DNA from: Salminus brasiliensis
Lineage: Eukaryota > Chordata > Actinopteri > Characiformes > Bryconidae
Direction of reading: 5' to 3'
NCBI RefSeq assembly: GCF_030463535.1
Contig: NC_132880.1
Location: 26,936,987 to 27,000,986 of the forward strand
Length of the DNA: 64,000 bases
Shown: piece after piece, positions 24,190 to 36,370 of the stretch
Layout: the number at the start of each line of letters is the position of its first letter
Position numbering within the stretch: position 1 is the first letter of the stretch
The notes under the pieces: model-generated
Told to the model about the DNA's origin: nothing
Database searches by the model: none
What the model saw: the letters and a program-made list of their open reading frames with translations, nothing else
Translations under genes and position numbers: made by a program

Positions 24190-24432
24190 ATGTATACGTA
24201 TGTATATGTTTATCAGTGGTTAATAGTGGATAGTATAGTGTATAGTACAGTATAGTATAAGAATGGCTTCAGGAATGAAACTCATGTGCCCTACTCATAG
24301 AGATGTGTTCCGCAGCTGTAGTGTTCACATAGCACTGAAACGTAAATATATTGACATAAAAAATGACTACACTGAATGTTTTTAATAAACTTTCAGAAAA
24401 TGAAATTTGAAATTTCAGAAAATACTCACTTG
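24190..24432 (-). pseudogene. 3'-end relic of a third FCGBP-like gene
   Basis: This aligns with 27,855-28,048 of copy 1: the 3' UTR, the tiny last exon (TGCTATGTGA after an acceptor, 24,334 downward) and the preceding intron up to and including the donor GTGAGTATTTTCTG near 24,412-24,430. Homology stops at the donor, and the upstream exon is absent. It is therefore a truncated copy with a breakpoint at the exon border. The strand matches the two intact genes. Confidence 0.85.
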
Positions 24433-25059
24433 TATTAAACATGAATAATATATATTTTACATATAATACAGATACATATTGAAACAGAAATACCACTTAT
24501 TAGAATCAGTTAAGATGTGATGAAAGTGTTGAACTTAAAACATTTGGTCTATTATGTGTGAATGTTGGGAGCAACCGTTTCACAGCAGTTTTGCATGATA
24601 AAGCATGTTACAAAAAAATTGCTTTGGATATTGCGTGGGAGTTTTTTTTTCACACATCAATGTTCATTGCATTCATTTTAAAATATATCTTTTGTGCACT
24701 GATGTATTTTCACTGTGTCTATGTGTAATTGCATGTAAATATTAAAAGTATATGATGTTGACTGTTCTATTGCTACTATTTTATTTGAATTACTTGAGTT
24801 ATTTAATAAATTAAGCTGGGAGGACTGGGGTATGCATATGAGCAAACATAAAGAGGCCATACCTCCCATTGTACACCTCCCTAACCCACATCACTAACAA
24901 GATTGACTTTGCCATTTTTCTTAACCTGTCATTGTAAGAAGTGCAAAAGCTCTGCCAACTGGATGTGGTAACCCTAAACATTAGTGTGTGTGTGTGTGTT
25001 CAAAAAACATTAATTTGTCAAGGTTTTTAGTCACTGGAACAATGAAAGAAACTAACTCT

Positions 25060-25260
25060 AGCTCCAGTATTCACAGAAACATTAAAGAATCGTTTAACAA
25101 GGGGAGCCTGCTACTATATTGGTGATGTGCTGTGCTGTGCAGGTGGACCTAAGGCAGATAGGTTTCTCGGACTGAGTCTTGGTTTCTTCCAAGGTTTCTT
25201 CCTCTTAGTATGAGGGAGTTTTTCCTTGCCATTGTCGCTACCACCACCCCCCTTCATTTA
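25060..25260. repeat. Dispersed fish repeat
   Basis: Contains the words GGTTTCTTCCTCTTAGTATG and GGGAGTTTTTCCTTGCCA, which recur widely in fish genomes from my memory. I do not assign a family. Confidence 0.45.
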
Positions 25261-25580
25261 TGGCTGTTTTTTGAAGATAGCTACGATAATGCAGATTTTG
25301 TTTAGTTAATACAGTATTGGCTCTGTTTTGTTAAAGCTTTCACTGTGATTTGTGTTTGGTCTTTAGTTATCTGTTAATGCTGAGACAGGCTGCTAATTTA
25401 ACTGTCTACATTTAGCTCTGTAGTATTGCTCAGATAATGCAGTTTCACTTTATCTGTCAGTTGTACTCAAACTATCGTTGTCCCTATGAAAATATCATTC
25501 ACCCATCTGCTAACTGTACTCTGGTGCCAGCCCTGGGGTAACAAGTAACAAATTAACTTTGAATGACTGATTTCTTTCAG

Positions 25581-25768
25581 CCCACGATTCAAGAGAAAAT
25601 TACAACAAACAGACAAATGTCATTCAAAACCCCATTCAAAGACACCTGGACGAATATCTTGAAAATCAGACTGTAAACGGAATAGAAAATGGATTGGTGG
25701 CAACATTACTGTGGTTGCTGCACACAATACATTTTGTCAACGTGTACAGAGACATCAAAGCAAACTAA
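25581..25768 (+). other. Unassigned terminal-exon-like ORF
   Basis: A clean acceptor (GATTTCTTTCAG) is followed by an open frame of 62 codons to a TAA. It reads HDSRENYNNKQT, then QRHLDEYLENQ, then a hydrophobic stretch GLVATLLWLLHTIHFV and ends YRDIKAN. It contains no ATG in frame. If real it would be the last exon of a protein ending in a possible membrane segment. I do not recognise it, and the open length is only mildly unexpected by chance. Confidence 0.25.
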
Positions 25769-26127
25769 ATTTACCAGTCTTCAGCATAAAGCACTGCGTA
25801 CAAGCCATGCTACTGCAATGCTTCAGCCTTAGATGCTGAAAATTATCCAAAATGTCTGATGAGGGGTATATCACTTTTCAAGAGTTGTTGTGGTTCAGCG
25901 AATGCATGCAATATAAAAGAAATGACCATACCTGACCATGCAGTCATAATTATTGCATGTAGTTCCACTCACTCACAAACAGCAAAAAAACTCTCACCTG
26001 TAAAGTCTCTGAGTGCTGATGAAGGACAGTCCGTTCACAAATCATTCAATCCTTCCTAAACACATTTACTTCCAACACATTCTTACTCTGCCACTCTATG
26101 CCTAGAGTACATCTGATGACATACACT

Positions 26128-26968
26128 TCCTGTCAGAAGTTTTAGAACACCCTCCATTTTTTCAGTAGTCCACTGTCAGTGTTGCATGGCCCACGCAAGC
26201 CTGCTTTGCTTGTTTTGCCATCTTAGCGTTGACTTTCTTACTGCCACTCCACCTGTCAAACCTGCAGCTCCAAGTCTTCCCGTCACAGTTGAAACTGAGA
26301 CTTGGTCCAGTGTTAAGGTGTGCTACCAGGTGTTGTCATGTAAGCTGCCTATCAAACAAGGTATTGACTCTCAGAAACTTGTCTGCTGACGATGTTGTGG
26401 ATGTGAGCCTGTCAGACCTCTTCCTGTATCAAACCTCTTTGATTTTCTCTTGGTTTTAAGGTGTAAGAAGCTGTCCTCACAACATTTTGTCTTAATTTGT
26501 CATTTTTAAAGGACAGAGCAACACTTTAAAGAGGTCAATATGCCTTCCTTTATTAAGTGTCTTCTTCGAGATAATAGATATCCGAATGTGCAATTACCCC
26601 GAAATTCTGTGGTGCAGAGTGCCATAACACAGTTCCTACACTGACTTTATATAGATAAAGGGGTTGTAAATTATAACTTACATTTACGGCATTTAGCAGA
26701 CGCTCTTATCCAGAGCGACTTACAAAGTGCTTTGCTATTTACCCAAGAAAACCTTCGCTAGTTAGAATAGACTAATAATTCAAAAGATACCTCCAAGCAT
26801 CATAACTTGTTTACATTAGCAGTCAACGGATAATATACTTATATTGTAAAATACTAGCTGTAAGTCCTTAGCCAATGACTTCCCAAAAAAGTACTTAAAT
26901 GTCAATAGATGTAAATGTCAATAAAAACAATGGAAAATTGGGAGTGTTTTAAAACTATTGACCAGTAG
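26128..26968. mobile_element. DNA transposon with terminal inverted repeats, carrying a nested L2 tail
   Basis: The left end reads CTGTCAGAAGTTTTAGAACA then CCCTCCATTTTTTCAGTAG. The right end (near 26,930-26,968), reversed, reads CTACTGGTCAATAGTTTTAA then AACACTCCCAATTTTCCATT. The two can be paired as imperfect inverted repeats of about 35 bp. The interior has words familiar from a common fish Tc1/mariner-class repeat. No transposase survives. An L2-type tail is inserted inside it. Confidence 0.6.
26676..26860 (-). repeat. L2-type LINE 3' end fragment
   Basis: On the minus strand it matches the 3' end at 41,690-41,830: a GGTATCTTT word, GGGTAAATAGCAAAGCACTT, GTAAGTCGCTCTGGATAA and GCGTCTGCTAAATGCCGTAA. 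No coding part remains. Confidence 0.75.
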
Positions 26969-26999
26969 AGTATGTAAAAAATATTGAGTGCATTGCTCT

Positions 27000-27780
27000 C
27001 AGTTTCTCATGTCATGCTCACTGTACACAGTTGGACATTATTGTAAAAGAGGGAACTCCTTTGCAGGTATGGACCTGTTCACTGCATTGCAAGTCAAAAT
27101 ACAGAATAGACATGTTATGCTCTGCTGGGGAAGCCAACTGAATGTTGTTGGATGAAGCAAAAAAAGCTTTTATTTTTTTTTTTTTTTTAAAGTTTTTATT
27201 TTGTCTTTTCTGTGTATTACTACTGGTTGACACTGCTGTCCATGCCTGGCAATAGGCATGGTGCCAGGTTGAATAATTCTGAGACTGCAGTAGTCATAAA
27301 AAGTGGGATTTTGTGATTCATTTGGAGAAAGCACTTGTTATATTAGTTTTGTAGAGTTGCAAACAGCTAAAAGTTTGGAAATTTTGCGAATAAATCTATT
27401 TTTCAGTGAGGGTTGAATAATTTCCATTGTAACTCTTAAATGTACATGCAAATACATCATCTTTCTGATTGCATCGACTGAGATTGTACAATAGCCTACT
27501 GTCTATAATCTGTGATTTTGAAAAACCTGTAAACCACCTGAGAGAGAATTGATAGCATTGCTTTACTTCATTACTTTTGGTTGATCAGTACCTGGTTTAA
27601 GTGGATGCTAAGTATTTAAGTAATATTACAATACTAACTACTACTCTTACTCAAATACCAAGCTTGACTGAAGGATAAGAACATCCTAAAACAAAGTGTT
27701 TATGGTCTTGCAATACTCATCAAAACAACAAGCAGTGGTGCTAAATTATTACAACATTAAACATTTACACCAAATATTTA
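27000..27780. other. No gene recognised
   Basis: AT-rich sequence with a T-run near 27,172-27,188. Nothing supported. Confidence 0.4.
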
Positions 27781-27946
27781 GTATTAGATTCTTTTATTAT
27801 CCATCATATAATGCAATCTACATTATCATAACTGATGTTTAACAAGGGTTAATAGTGGATATTACAGTATAGTTTAAGAATGGCTTTAGGAATAAAACAA
27901 GACTCAGGCATTGTGCTCATAGAGATGTGTTCCGGAGCTGTAGTGT

Positions 27947-30900
27947 TTACATGGCACTGAAATAGAGAAACATAAATATTATGTTACAGATAATGCTTTT
28001 AATGAGCTTTTGTGAGTTTTAAGAAAGGAAATTTCAGAAAATACTCACCACTGGGGAAAGTCAGGTGCTCTGAATTCATTTATGTAGGTGTTTGCGTTCT
28101 CATTGTTAACAGTAAAGATCTCTTTAGCATTGAGCTGTCCACAGGCCCCACAAACTTTACCAGCCATCACCTCACTCACAGTCACTATAATCTCCTGTGA
28201 TAAACTGTAGGACACTTTGAGTTCAGAGCCCTTGTTAATGACTACAATTTCATCTTGAACAGTAACTGAGATCCCATTTCTTTCCACACTTCCCTTCTTC
28301 TTACCATTGACCTGCAAGATCAAAACAGTATAATAGTACAATAGACATTTATGAAAAAATGAATTGCTGCTAAGATGTAACATGTTAAAGGCCAAAAACT
28401 AAAATCAGCATGCAAATCATATTTTTACTCACCCAAATCTCATGCTTTGCACTGACAGTGACAAACATATCTTCAAAGAACACGTGCAAAGCAGCAACTT
28501 CATTCAGACCTCTTTTCCCACAGTCTAGCACCTGCACCACCACACGGAACCATTCAAGCACAGGAGCGTCATCACACACTTTGACTAAATCAAAAGCTCC
28601 CATAGATGTGAAAGTCCAAGAGTTCCCACTGAAGAGGGTGAAGGAGCCTCCAGCCTCCAGAAGGCATTGGTTTTGATGACACCCGAGTTCACCGTCCTTT
28701 ATGTTGCAAACTTCACTACTCTTACACTTCATTGTCTCATGCTTTACTTCACCAGAGGGAAGACAAGTCAGACGTTCCTCACAACCATCTGTGATGACAG
28801 TCTGACCGATCTGAAAGAGTCATGAAAGAAGTTCACAGTCATTGAGACACAATCAAGTTTTTTTTTGTTTTGTTTTTGTTTTGTTATTTTGTCACGGCAG
28901 ACAATGTCCTCAGTTAATAGACTGTTTAAGGAGTGAACTCAAAGCTGTAGACTAGGAAAGAACTTGGAATAAACTTAGCTTTGCAATAGAAAGTCACTTT
29001 TTTCTTGATTGTTGAGGCACAGGGATGTCATATAGAAGAGACTGTGTATTTGCTACGGTCAGTAGAAAAGTAAACCAGTTAAATGCAAAGGAAAGGAGGT
29101 AATTTGGAGGGATGTACTAATACAATGTACTGTATCAAGTTCTTGCAACAGGTCACACTGTATCATAATATTGTGACTATTGTGTTTTGGGAATAATGCA
29201 TCAACTATACACTATAAAAAACAAGGGAGCTGCCAGAGATTTTTGGCCCTGTGAAATGTTATGACACTGGGACCCATAACTCTTAACAGTTCTACCAAAA
29301 TACTCAATCATTAAATTTTTAGGAACCCCTTCCAATCACAGGCCCTTAGAATCATTCTAATTTTATGACTCTGTTGTGAACTGTGTATTTGGTCATGAAA
29401 CAGATTAAGATTTAATATTAAAATATGTTTTTTTTTTCTTTTCCTTTTTCTGAAACCTACCTTATAGGTGTGTCCATTCTCAAAGCAGCCACACTGATCT
29501 GCTTGAACGCAGCCCGTCCCATTGTTAAAGAATCCAGAGTCGCACATGCAGCCTTCAGCACAGATCTCAACATCACAGTTGATGATTTTAGTGAGACCAG
29601 GACAGGGTGTGTCACATGACTGGGCACACATTTCATAGTGACTGTTGGCTGGACATTTCAGAGCTAAAAGAAATAAGAACAGAAATATCAGTTAAATAGC
29701 AAAAGCATTACATTTTGCTCTTAAACATTTTCTGCTAGTAGTTGTTTACGTACGACAAAATGTTGATGTTCTCCAGTTTTTAACTGTAACTCCAAAGTTG
29801 TGACAGTCAATCATGTAAGCAGCAATGCTGTGACAGAGCATGTGGGAATCTCCATCCCCCATACAGACGTCATAGACACAATCTCTGAAGTAGGAATCCG
29901 GGTGAATGACACTGTGGCAGGCAGCGAATGGGCCTTGAGGGTTGGTAATAATGCTGCAGTCCTTTTCAAACACACTCTTCTTGTCTGCAGGACACTTCGG
30001 ACAGAGGTCACCACTGCAGCCATCATCACACACAACACCAGGAACAGCCACCTTCCATGCAGCTCCAAATGCTTGCAAATCTTTGGTTTCTTTACCATCT
30101 GGTAAAAAGTAATCATCGTTCTTGTTTCCATTAAAGTTTCCACACAAGCCACAGGTCTTCCCATGGTAGCTGCTGGGGACTGTAATGCTAATATGAAAGA
30201 CCATATCGTAGGCGACTCTCAGGCCAAAATCTGTAGTGATTACATTTTGATAGCCCTCCTGTTGGACCGTCACTTTTCCATTATTTAGATTCACAGGGAT
30301 GTTGGTCAAGATCCCATTGATCTAAAAATAAAATAATAAATATATATATATGGATATATATTTCATAAACATTTCATATGTTTCAAATATTTGTGTTATG
30401 ATAAAAAATATTTCATAATTTGCACTATTATAACTGTACTAACCATTATCTGGTGTAATTGATTCCTCCGCAGCACTAAAGTCATACCATCCACCTCCAC
30501 AGCAACCACCTTAGCTGCAGAAACATTTGGACTGACTTGGATCCCTTCCCATTTCTCATTCTCTACTACAACTTTAAACGGAGTGAGCTGTGTTGTCTCT
30601 AGGTGGCAAGCTTGAGCGGCAGTGTAGGTGCAAGTGCCTTGGAAGGTGAAGTTGGTGCCATCAAAAGTGCTGTAATGAGGGTCACCGTAGACGCTGCAGG
30701 TCCCATGAGAAACTGGATAGCAGTTTCGAATATTCTTGACAACTTTGCACTCCTGTCCAAATGGACAGCTGGCTGCTTTACAGTCTACTTGTTTGGTGGT
30801 TGGGTTACAGGTACACTGCTTTTGACATGCATCATCTGCCCAAAAGGTCTGGTTTGCCTCCAAGTAGCGTCTCTCCCCATCAGTGCTGTACACACAGCCA

Positions 30901-33900
30901 CACTGAGATTTAGGAACACACTTGTTACCACTACGGATATATCCCTCATTACAGACACAGGCTTGCACACAGTAGGCGACCGTGCAAGTTGCAGTCGCTG
31001 TGGGGTTCTCACAGGTGGCAGGACAAGGACTTCCACAATATTCAAAGTGACTGTTTTCAGTACACTGTGGGTTAGCTGTGTGGACATAAAACAAATATAA
31101 GAAGAAAGCCACAACTGAGCATTGTTGCTTGTAGTTCATTTCACTACAAGTAACACAGATTTCCATTTAAAAAATGAATTGAAAAATGATAAAAAAAAAA
31201 AAAAACATATGAAAAACCCTACAAAACTCTCAGACTGTAGTGTGTAGGTTATGTATTTTAGATGTCCCTATTGGTTCTAAACATAAACTTTAAGTGCTAA
31301 GTTAAACTGCTTATAGAAGTCAAATTATTTATTCACTAAAACTGAATACAGAATAGCAGTAAATACAAAGTGCCCAATATTTGTATTTTTTACCCAAAAG
31401 TGCCAATAAATACAAATACTTACAACAGTTACATTTTTTGAAAGATGCACATTTTGGGCCAGATGAAAATGTTCATTTGAAATCTTAGTCATTCAGTCAG
31501 TTTTTAAACTAACATTTTACTGTTTTTGTAGTATTCATACAGTTATACCAGTTATTTGCTTCTCAGTGCAATAATGATTTTTTAAAATAAAAGACTAAGT
31601 ATTTTCTGCTAGCCAACCAGCCTTCTTTTAATATTCATGAGACATTTTCATGAAAAAGGAAAAAGGTAAAAGTTATTTGTTTTGAAAGTAAGGGACGTAA
31701 TGAGTCACTGCATAAGGAAACAGTAAATCTGTATATAGACATAAATAATTTCCATAAACCTAGAAAGTGCCCCAAGATGCTGAATGCTGTTTTGAGGACA
31801 TATATTATATTATATATCTTTTTTTCTTATTATCTATTTTGTTGTTGTTGTGGCAGATTTTATGCATGAAATGTTCTGCACAAGCACTCCACAAATGTTT
31901 TCTCTTATAATACTTAAACTTTAGTGGAAACTGAAAATGAGTATGTTTTGGCTTGGTTTTTACCTTACAAATCTGTGACGAGACCTTATACACTTGCAAT
32001 CTACATTATTCAATCCCCATTGAACAATAGACTAATTGTTTGATTGCATGTTAGAAATATAAGTCAAGAGAGTTGTTCAAAAATTTCAGATAAGTGAATA
32101 CTGCCTAGTAGAAACAAGGAACAGGATACAAAAGGAGAGTATGGGCAATTGAGATGCCACTAGAGATACTAGAGATACAGCTGGAGGCAGGTGAAGGAAC
32201 ACTAGCTATACTACTTGCAGACTACTAATATAGACAAACGCTACAGGGTTTTCAGTCTTACCAGAGTTTTTAAGCAGTGCTCCCACATGCAAGTCCTTAA
32301 ACTTTCTCATTGATTCCTGGCATTATCTATGTGCATGTTGGGTATGTCTCTGCACCCCTTCACACTATCAGTGTGTTGTCGTTCCCCATAGGCTACCTTC
32401 TCTTAGGTATTTTGTGTAATGGTTGACTGCCTGGCCTGTGTTAAAGGCTGTAAGAACAAGTTACTATTTTCTGACTGACTTGCAGACAGAGTTACTGCTG
32501 TGTTTACTCTTGCAACTGCAACTTTACAACACAAACAATACCTTGCTAAACAAGAATTTTGTATTTAAACGTAAAGGTTTTAACAGCCACAAAGTAATCA
32601 AGTATTTTGAGTCAGTTTAAATCAAGAAATTATAATCAAGAAATTATAATTATGATAAATAAATCTTTTTAAGAATGACTACAAATGCAGTTGTTCAGAT
32701 AACTAAAAATTTGTGCATCAGGTTGCCTTAAAATTTAGAGTTTTCTTGTTATATTAGTTGTTTTTGGCTATTTCAATTGTTCTAATTTGATTGATTTATT
32801 GCAAACAGCTGAAAGTTTGTAAATGTTGCTAATAAACCTAATTTGCTATTGGGATTGAATCGTTTTGATTGCAACTGTATATTCTAGGTGAGTTGCTGTG
32901 GAATCCTTTATGAGCTTCTATAAATTATGTGTCTTCTTCTATAAATATCATACATTATTAACTAAGCAAAATGTTTAAGTAATTAAATAAATAAATAAAT
33001 AAATAAGAAAGTTACAACTTACGACAGTCTAAGAGGTTTCTCCAATTGTATACTTGAATCCCTGCACGCTGGCAAGCGTCTGTATACGTCTGTGCTGTTC
33101 TGCACAGAAAATTCTTGTATCCTTTTCCCATACAGTAGTCCAGCAGGCAGTTCTTATAAAATACATCAGTATCAATAAGGGTATTGCATTCACGGAGTGG
33201 ACCGTGAGAGAGAATCGCAACAAAGCCACAGAAAGCCTTTGCTGCTAGGAGGTCAAACCATGATTCTGATTTACAGCTCTCACACTGCCCTGTACAATCA
33301 TCAGTGCAATGGGAATCCCCAGGTAAGCCTGGAACCCTCCAGCTTTTTCCCAGGGCTGGAATATTGTCTGCCACAGAACCACTAGGAGTAGTGAGGTCAT
33401 CATTCTTCTTCCCATTGAAGTTTCCACACATCCCACACATCCTTCCCATAAAGCTTTCTGGTATCTTCACCACCAGATATTGCTCCCAGTCGTATTGCAC
33501 AGACAGACCAAAGTCTGTTTCCAAAACAACTGAAAGGCCACTTTGCCAGAGTTTCACTCTGCTATTGTCCAAAGTAACTGGAAGATTCCAAAGTGAATTG
33601 TTAATCTGAAACAAATAAAAAGCAATTTTTGATTTCAGGTTGTTTAGGAGTTTTTGTGAATGCATTTGACATTTTTAATCATTAGAATCATATTCAGATA
33701 AATTTCTTCACTAAATGCAAAAACACAAAAAGAAACCCTTACTATAACAAGTCCAGTTTGGTGCCGGACAATGGTGATAGTGGTATTATAGACCGTAATC
33801 ATAACCATCTGTACAGAAGTGGATTTTGAGCTGCCAGTGCGTTCATTCTTGGCCTGTACTTCAAAGATTGGGTGTGCTTTGTCCGGGCGGCAGTTCTTTG

Positions 33901-36038
33901 CCATGATGTAGGCGCAGTTACCCATGAAGTTGTAATAAGTGCCATCAAATGTGCGGTAATGTGGGTCACCCATGACCCAGCAAGTTCCTACTGGTCCAGA
34001 AGGGGGAGTGATAGGAGGGACAGTAGTTGTGGTAGTGGATGTTGTAGTTGTAGTAGTGGTGGTGGTAGTTGTAGTTTCTGAAGTTATGGGATTAACAGGA
34101 GCAAATGTTTCTGGAGCAAAAGGGTCTGGTGGAAAAAAAGGTTCAGGGGAAAGAAAATCTGGAAAGGGAGGTAAAATAGAATCCATTTTCAAACATGTGG
34201 CCTGACTGTCCACCATCTGACACCGTTCACCTTCCAAGCATGTAACACTGTTGCAGTCTTGGAGTTCTGCAAGGAGAAGAAAATATAGCTTACATTTAAA
34301 TGTCTTTTTCTGCTTTTCCACATAATACTTGTAAAATCCACTAGTGAACAAGATGTGAATTTTTTGATTTTAGTACTAGCTTTGTAGTCAAGGTTGTATA
34401 GGCCAAGGACGGGAGAGACAAGACCAAGGGACTCATCGAGTCTGAGATTAAGATTTCAACAAACAAACTCTCTATCATATATTATATATAATATCATATT
34501 ATATTTTTATAATTATAATATAAATAATATATTTTTTTAATTTTTGTGAGCAATAGTGTTACAAGCTAACACAGCATTTTACAATGAGACCATCAGGTGG
34601 TTGTGTGATATTGTAGGAAAGATTTGCTGCTGACAACCATGAATTCTGTTCTCTACCAGAAGTGAAAGTGGATCAATCCCTTAAAAAGCCTATAGCCTGC
34701 CGTTATTATAAACTTCTATTAACAAAGAATAAACTCACCAGTTTGTACAGACATAATTACTGAAAAATATGCCTTAATTTGTATTAAGTCCTGCTGCGGC
34801 AAGGGGTTAAAGGTGCAAGACAACTGTCCAGTGCACAAGAGCAAGTCCACATTTGAATGACTCAAAAGAAACAAAATTTTTTGCAGTGGCCTATTCTATG
34901 CCCTGATGTGAACGCATGTTTTGTATTTCCCTATGTTCCTCCTGTCTATTTAGAATGACAAACATGCTAAAATGTAAGTCTCTGTTATTTTATGTTGCCT
35001 GCACCCCTTGGATCCTTTCTCAATAGTAAGAGAAGCTAACTGAACAGCCGTGCCAGCCAGAAAAAGATTCTGAGGCTTGTTTCTTCTACATCTTTTAGCA
35101 TTTCATTTTACCTTGCAGCTGTTACCCATAGTGTACTCATTATGGTCTATTTTTTCACAATATCAAGAGAAATATTTTTAAAATATTATTAGATTATACA
35201 TTTTAAATGTAAAATACATTTTAAGTACATTGTATTTGTAAAACTTTCAACTATTAAAATTCACCATTAGAAGTTTTAAGTTAAATTTTCTCTTACCTTG
35301 TATGTTAGCAAACTGTTTCCCAGCAGGCCCAGCAAAGGAGAGCCCTGAAAAACAATAGTTGTAAATGAATGTTACCAAAAACGACTAACATTCATTCATT
35401 CTACTTATTAGGTCATAAGAGAATTTTCCTTTTACACAAACTCAATGTTGTTTTCATTGCAATGCTCATTAAAGACAGTGGCCTGTTTGTCTGCTTTATA
35501 GTAAAATATTCATGATGGACAACACTTTAAACATTCTTTAAAGAACTACTATTAAAATAGTTCTATTGTAAGGTATGTTATTGAAATGAATCACGTGTCT
35601 ATGTATGACATATTGTAACAGCTCTATGAAGTATAATGTAACCATAAAGTAAGTCAAATGTTATTCTTTATAAAACAAAAGCTGAAAAGTGCCGCAAACT
35701 GTTGCATCTGCAGTTTCTGAGCAGTTTCTGAAAAATCTAATCACAATTGTTTTGCTAATAAATCAAGTTGGACCAACTATCTAAAATCACAACAGTAGTA
35801 TGAGGAAGGAAAGGAAGAAAAGAACATGAAAGCGTGTGGTGCCAAATCAGTAGGACATGGACCTTAATGCAACACTCACTGTCTTAAAACAACAGCCATG
35901 CCTACTATTTAACGTTTTGAAAAAAGTTATTGATACATGGGTTAAATTGATGTGAATTATGTATATGTCAGCAGAGACAAGGGGCTTACCACAGAGCAGC
36001 AGGGCTGTGAAGCTAAGTAGTGTTCCTTTCATGTTCAT
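27947..36038 (-). CDS. FCGBP-like secreted VWD-domain protein, copy 1 (lacks the IgGFc-binding domain)
   Basis: Coding exons in transcript order: 36038-35990, 35344-35297, 34266-33743, 33605-33023, 31075-30444, 30321-29754, 29663-29461, 28810-28433, 28311-28049, 27956-27947. They join to 1,085 codons plus stop without a break. Order: signal peptide (MNMKGTLLSFTALLLCG); a 48-nt remnant exon; a Cys-rich start and Pro/Thr linker (about residues 33-120); VWD 1 with GDPHYRTFDG and CGMCGNFNG; C8; TIL; a VWC-like segment; VWD 2 with GDPHYSTFDG and CGLCGNFNG; C8; TIL; and a degenerate third VWD that lacks GDPH but keeps CGACGQ. GDPH is the autocleavage site and CxxC the oligomerisation motif known in VWD proteins. 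The family is secreted in mucus or on eggs, but the target of this one is unknown. The last coding exon holds just ten bases. It differs from copy 2 by a 1,254-nt in-frame loss in exon 3. Confidence 0.92.
31130..32940. other. Extra intron DNA found only in copy 1
   Basis: The intron between the first C8 and the TIL exon is about 1.95 kb here but 142 bp in copy 2. Homology between copies breaks near 31,128 and resumes near 32,945 (ATTATTAACTAAGC). The extra sequence is AT-rich with no clear terminal repeats, and I recognise no family in it. It is an insertion in copy 1 or a deletion in copy 2. Confidence 0.6.
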
Positions 36039-36044
36039 GTCTGC

Positions 36045-36150
<106 letters not shown>

Positions 36151-36268
36151 TTTTTACACTTTACACTTAGAAAATTATAAAGTACAACATTCAGGGAAAT
36201 AGATTCAATAACCCAGACTCAGTACATTAGTTCTAAGCACACATTGTCATTTTTCCAAAAGTACTTAC

Positions 36269-36370
36269 CTTGACTTGAAACAAGGCAACAAGTGCAGTGT
36301 TTCTGGATTTTCCTGCTTAAATTCTCTTGGGCATCTTTACAATACCCAATCAGTGCTGTGCAGAGCCTCC
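36269..36370 (-). promoter_or_regulatory. First (untranslated) exon and core promoter of copy 1
   Basis: A donor GTAAGT after TTTCAAGTCAAG ends the first exon at 36,269. Upstream on the minus strand lie a TATA-like AATTTAAG (36,316-36,323) and an inverted CCAAT box (36,346-36,350) at about 23 bp from each other. The same block, with the same spacing, precedes copy 2 at 52,587-52,621. The start site would be near 36,290. Confidence 0.6.

Noticed and set aside
26186..26459. Two ORFs of 67 and 76 codons
   Set aside because: They lie inside the DNA transposon with inverted ends, and no transposase motif is visible.
30603..31100. 165-codon ORF on the plus strand, repeated at 47,766-48,263
   Set aside because: It is antisense to a coding exon (TIL/VWD) of the FCGBP-like genes. 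Its conservation between copies follows from the coding strand. No splice or start context of its own.
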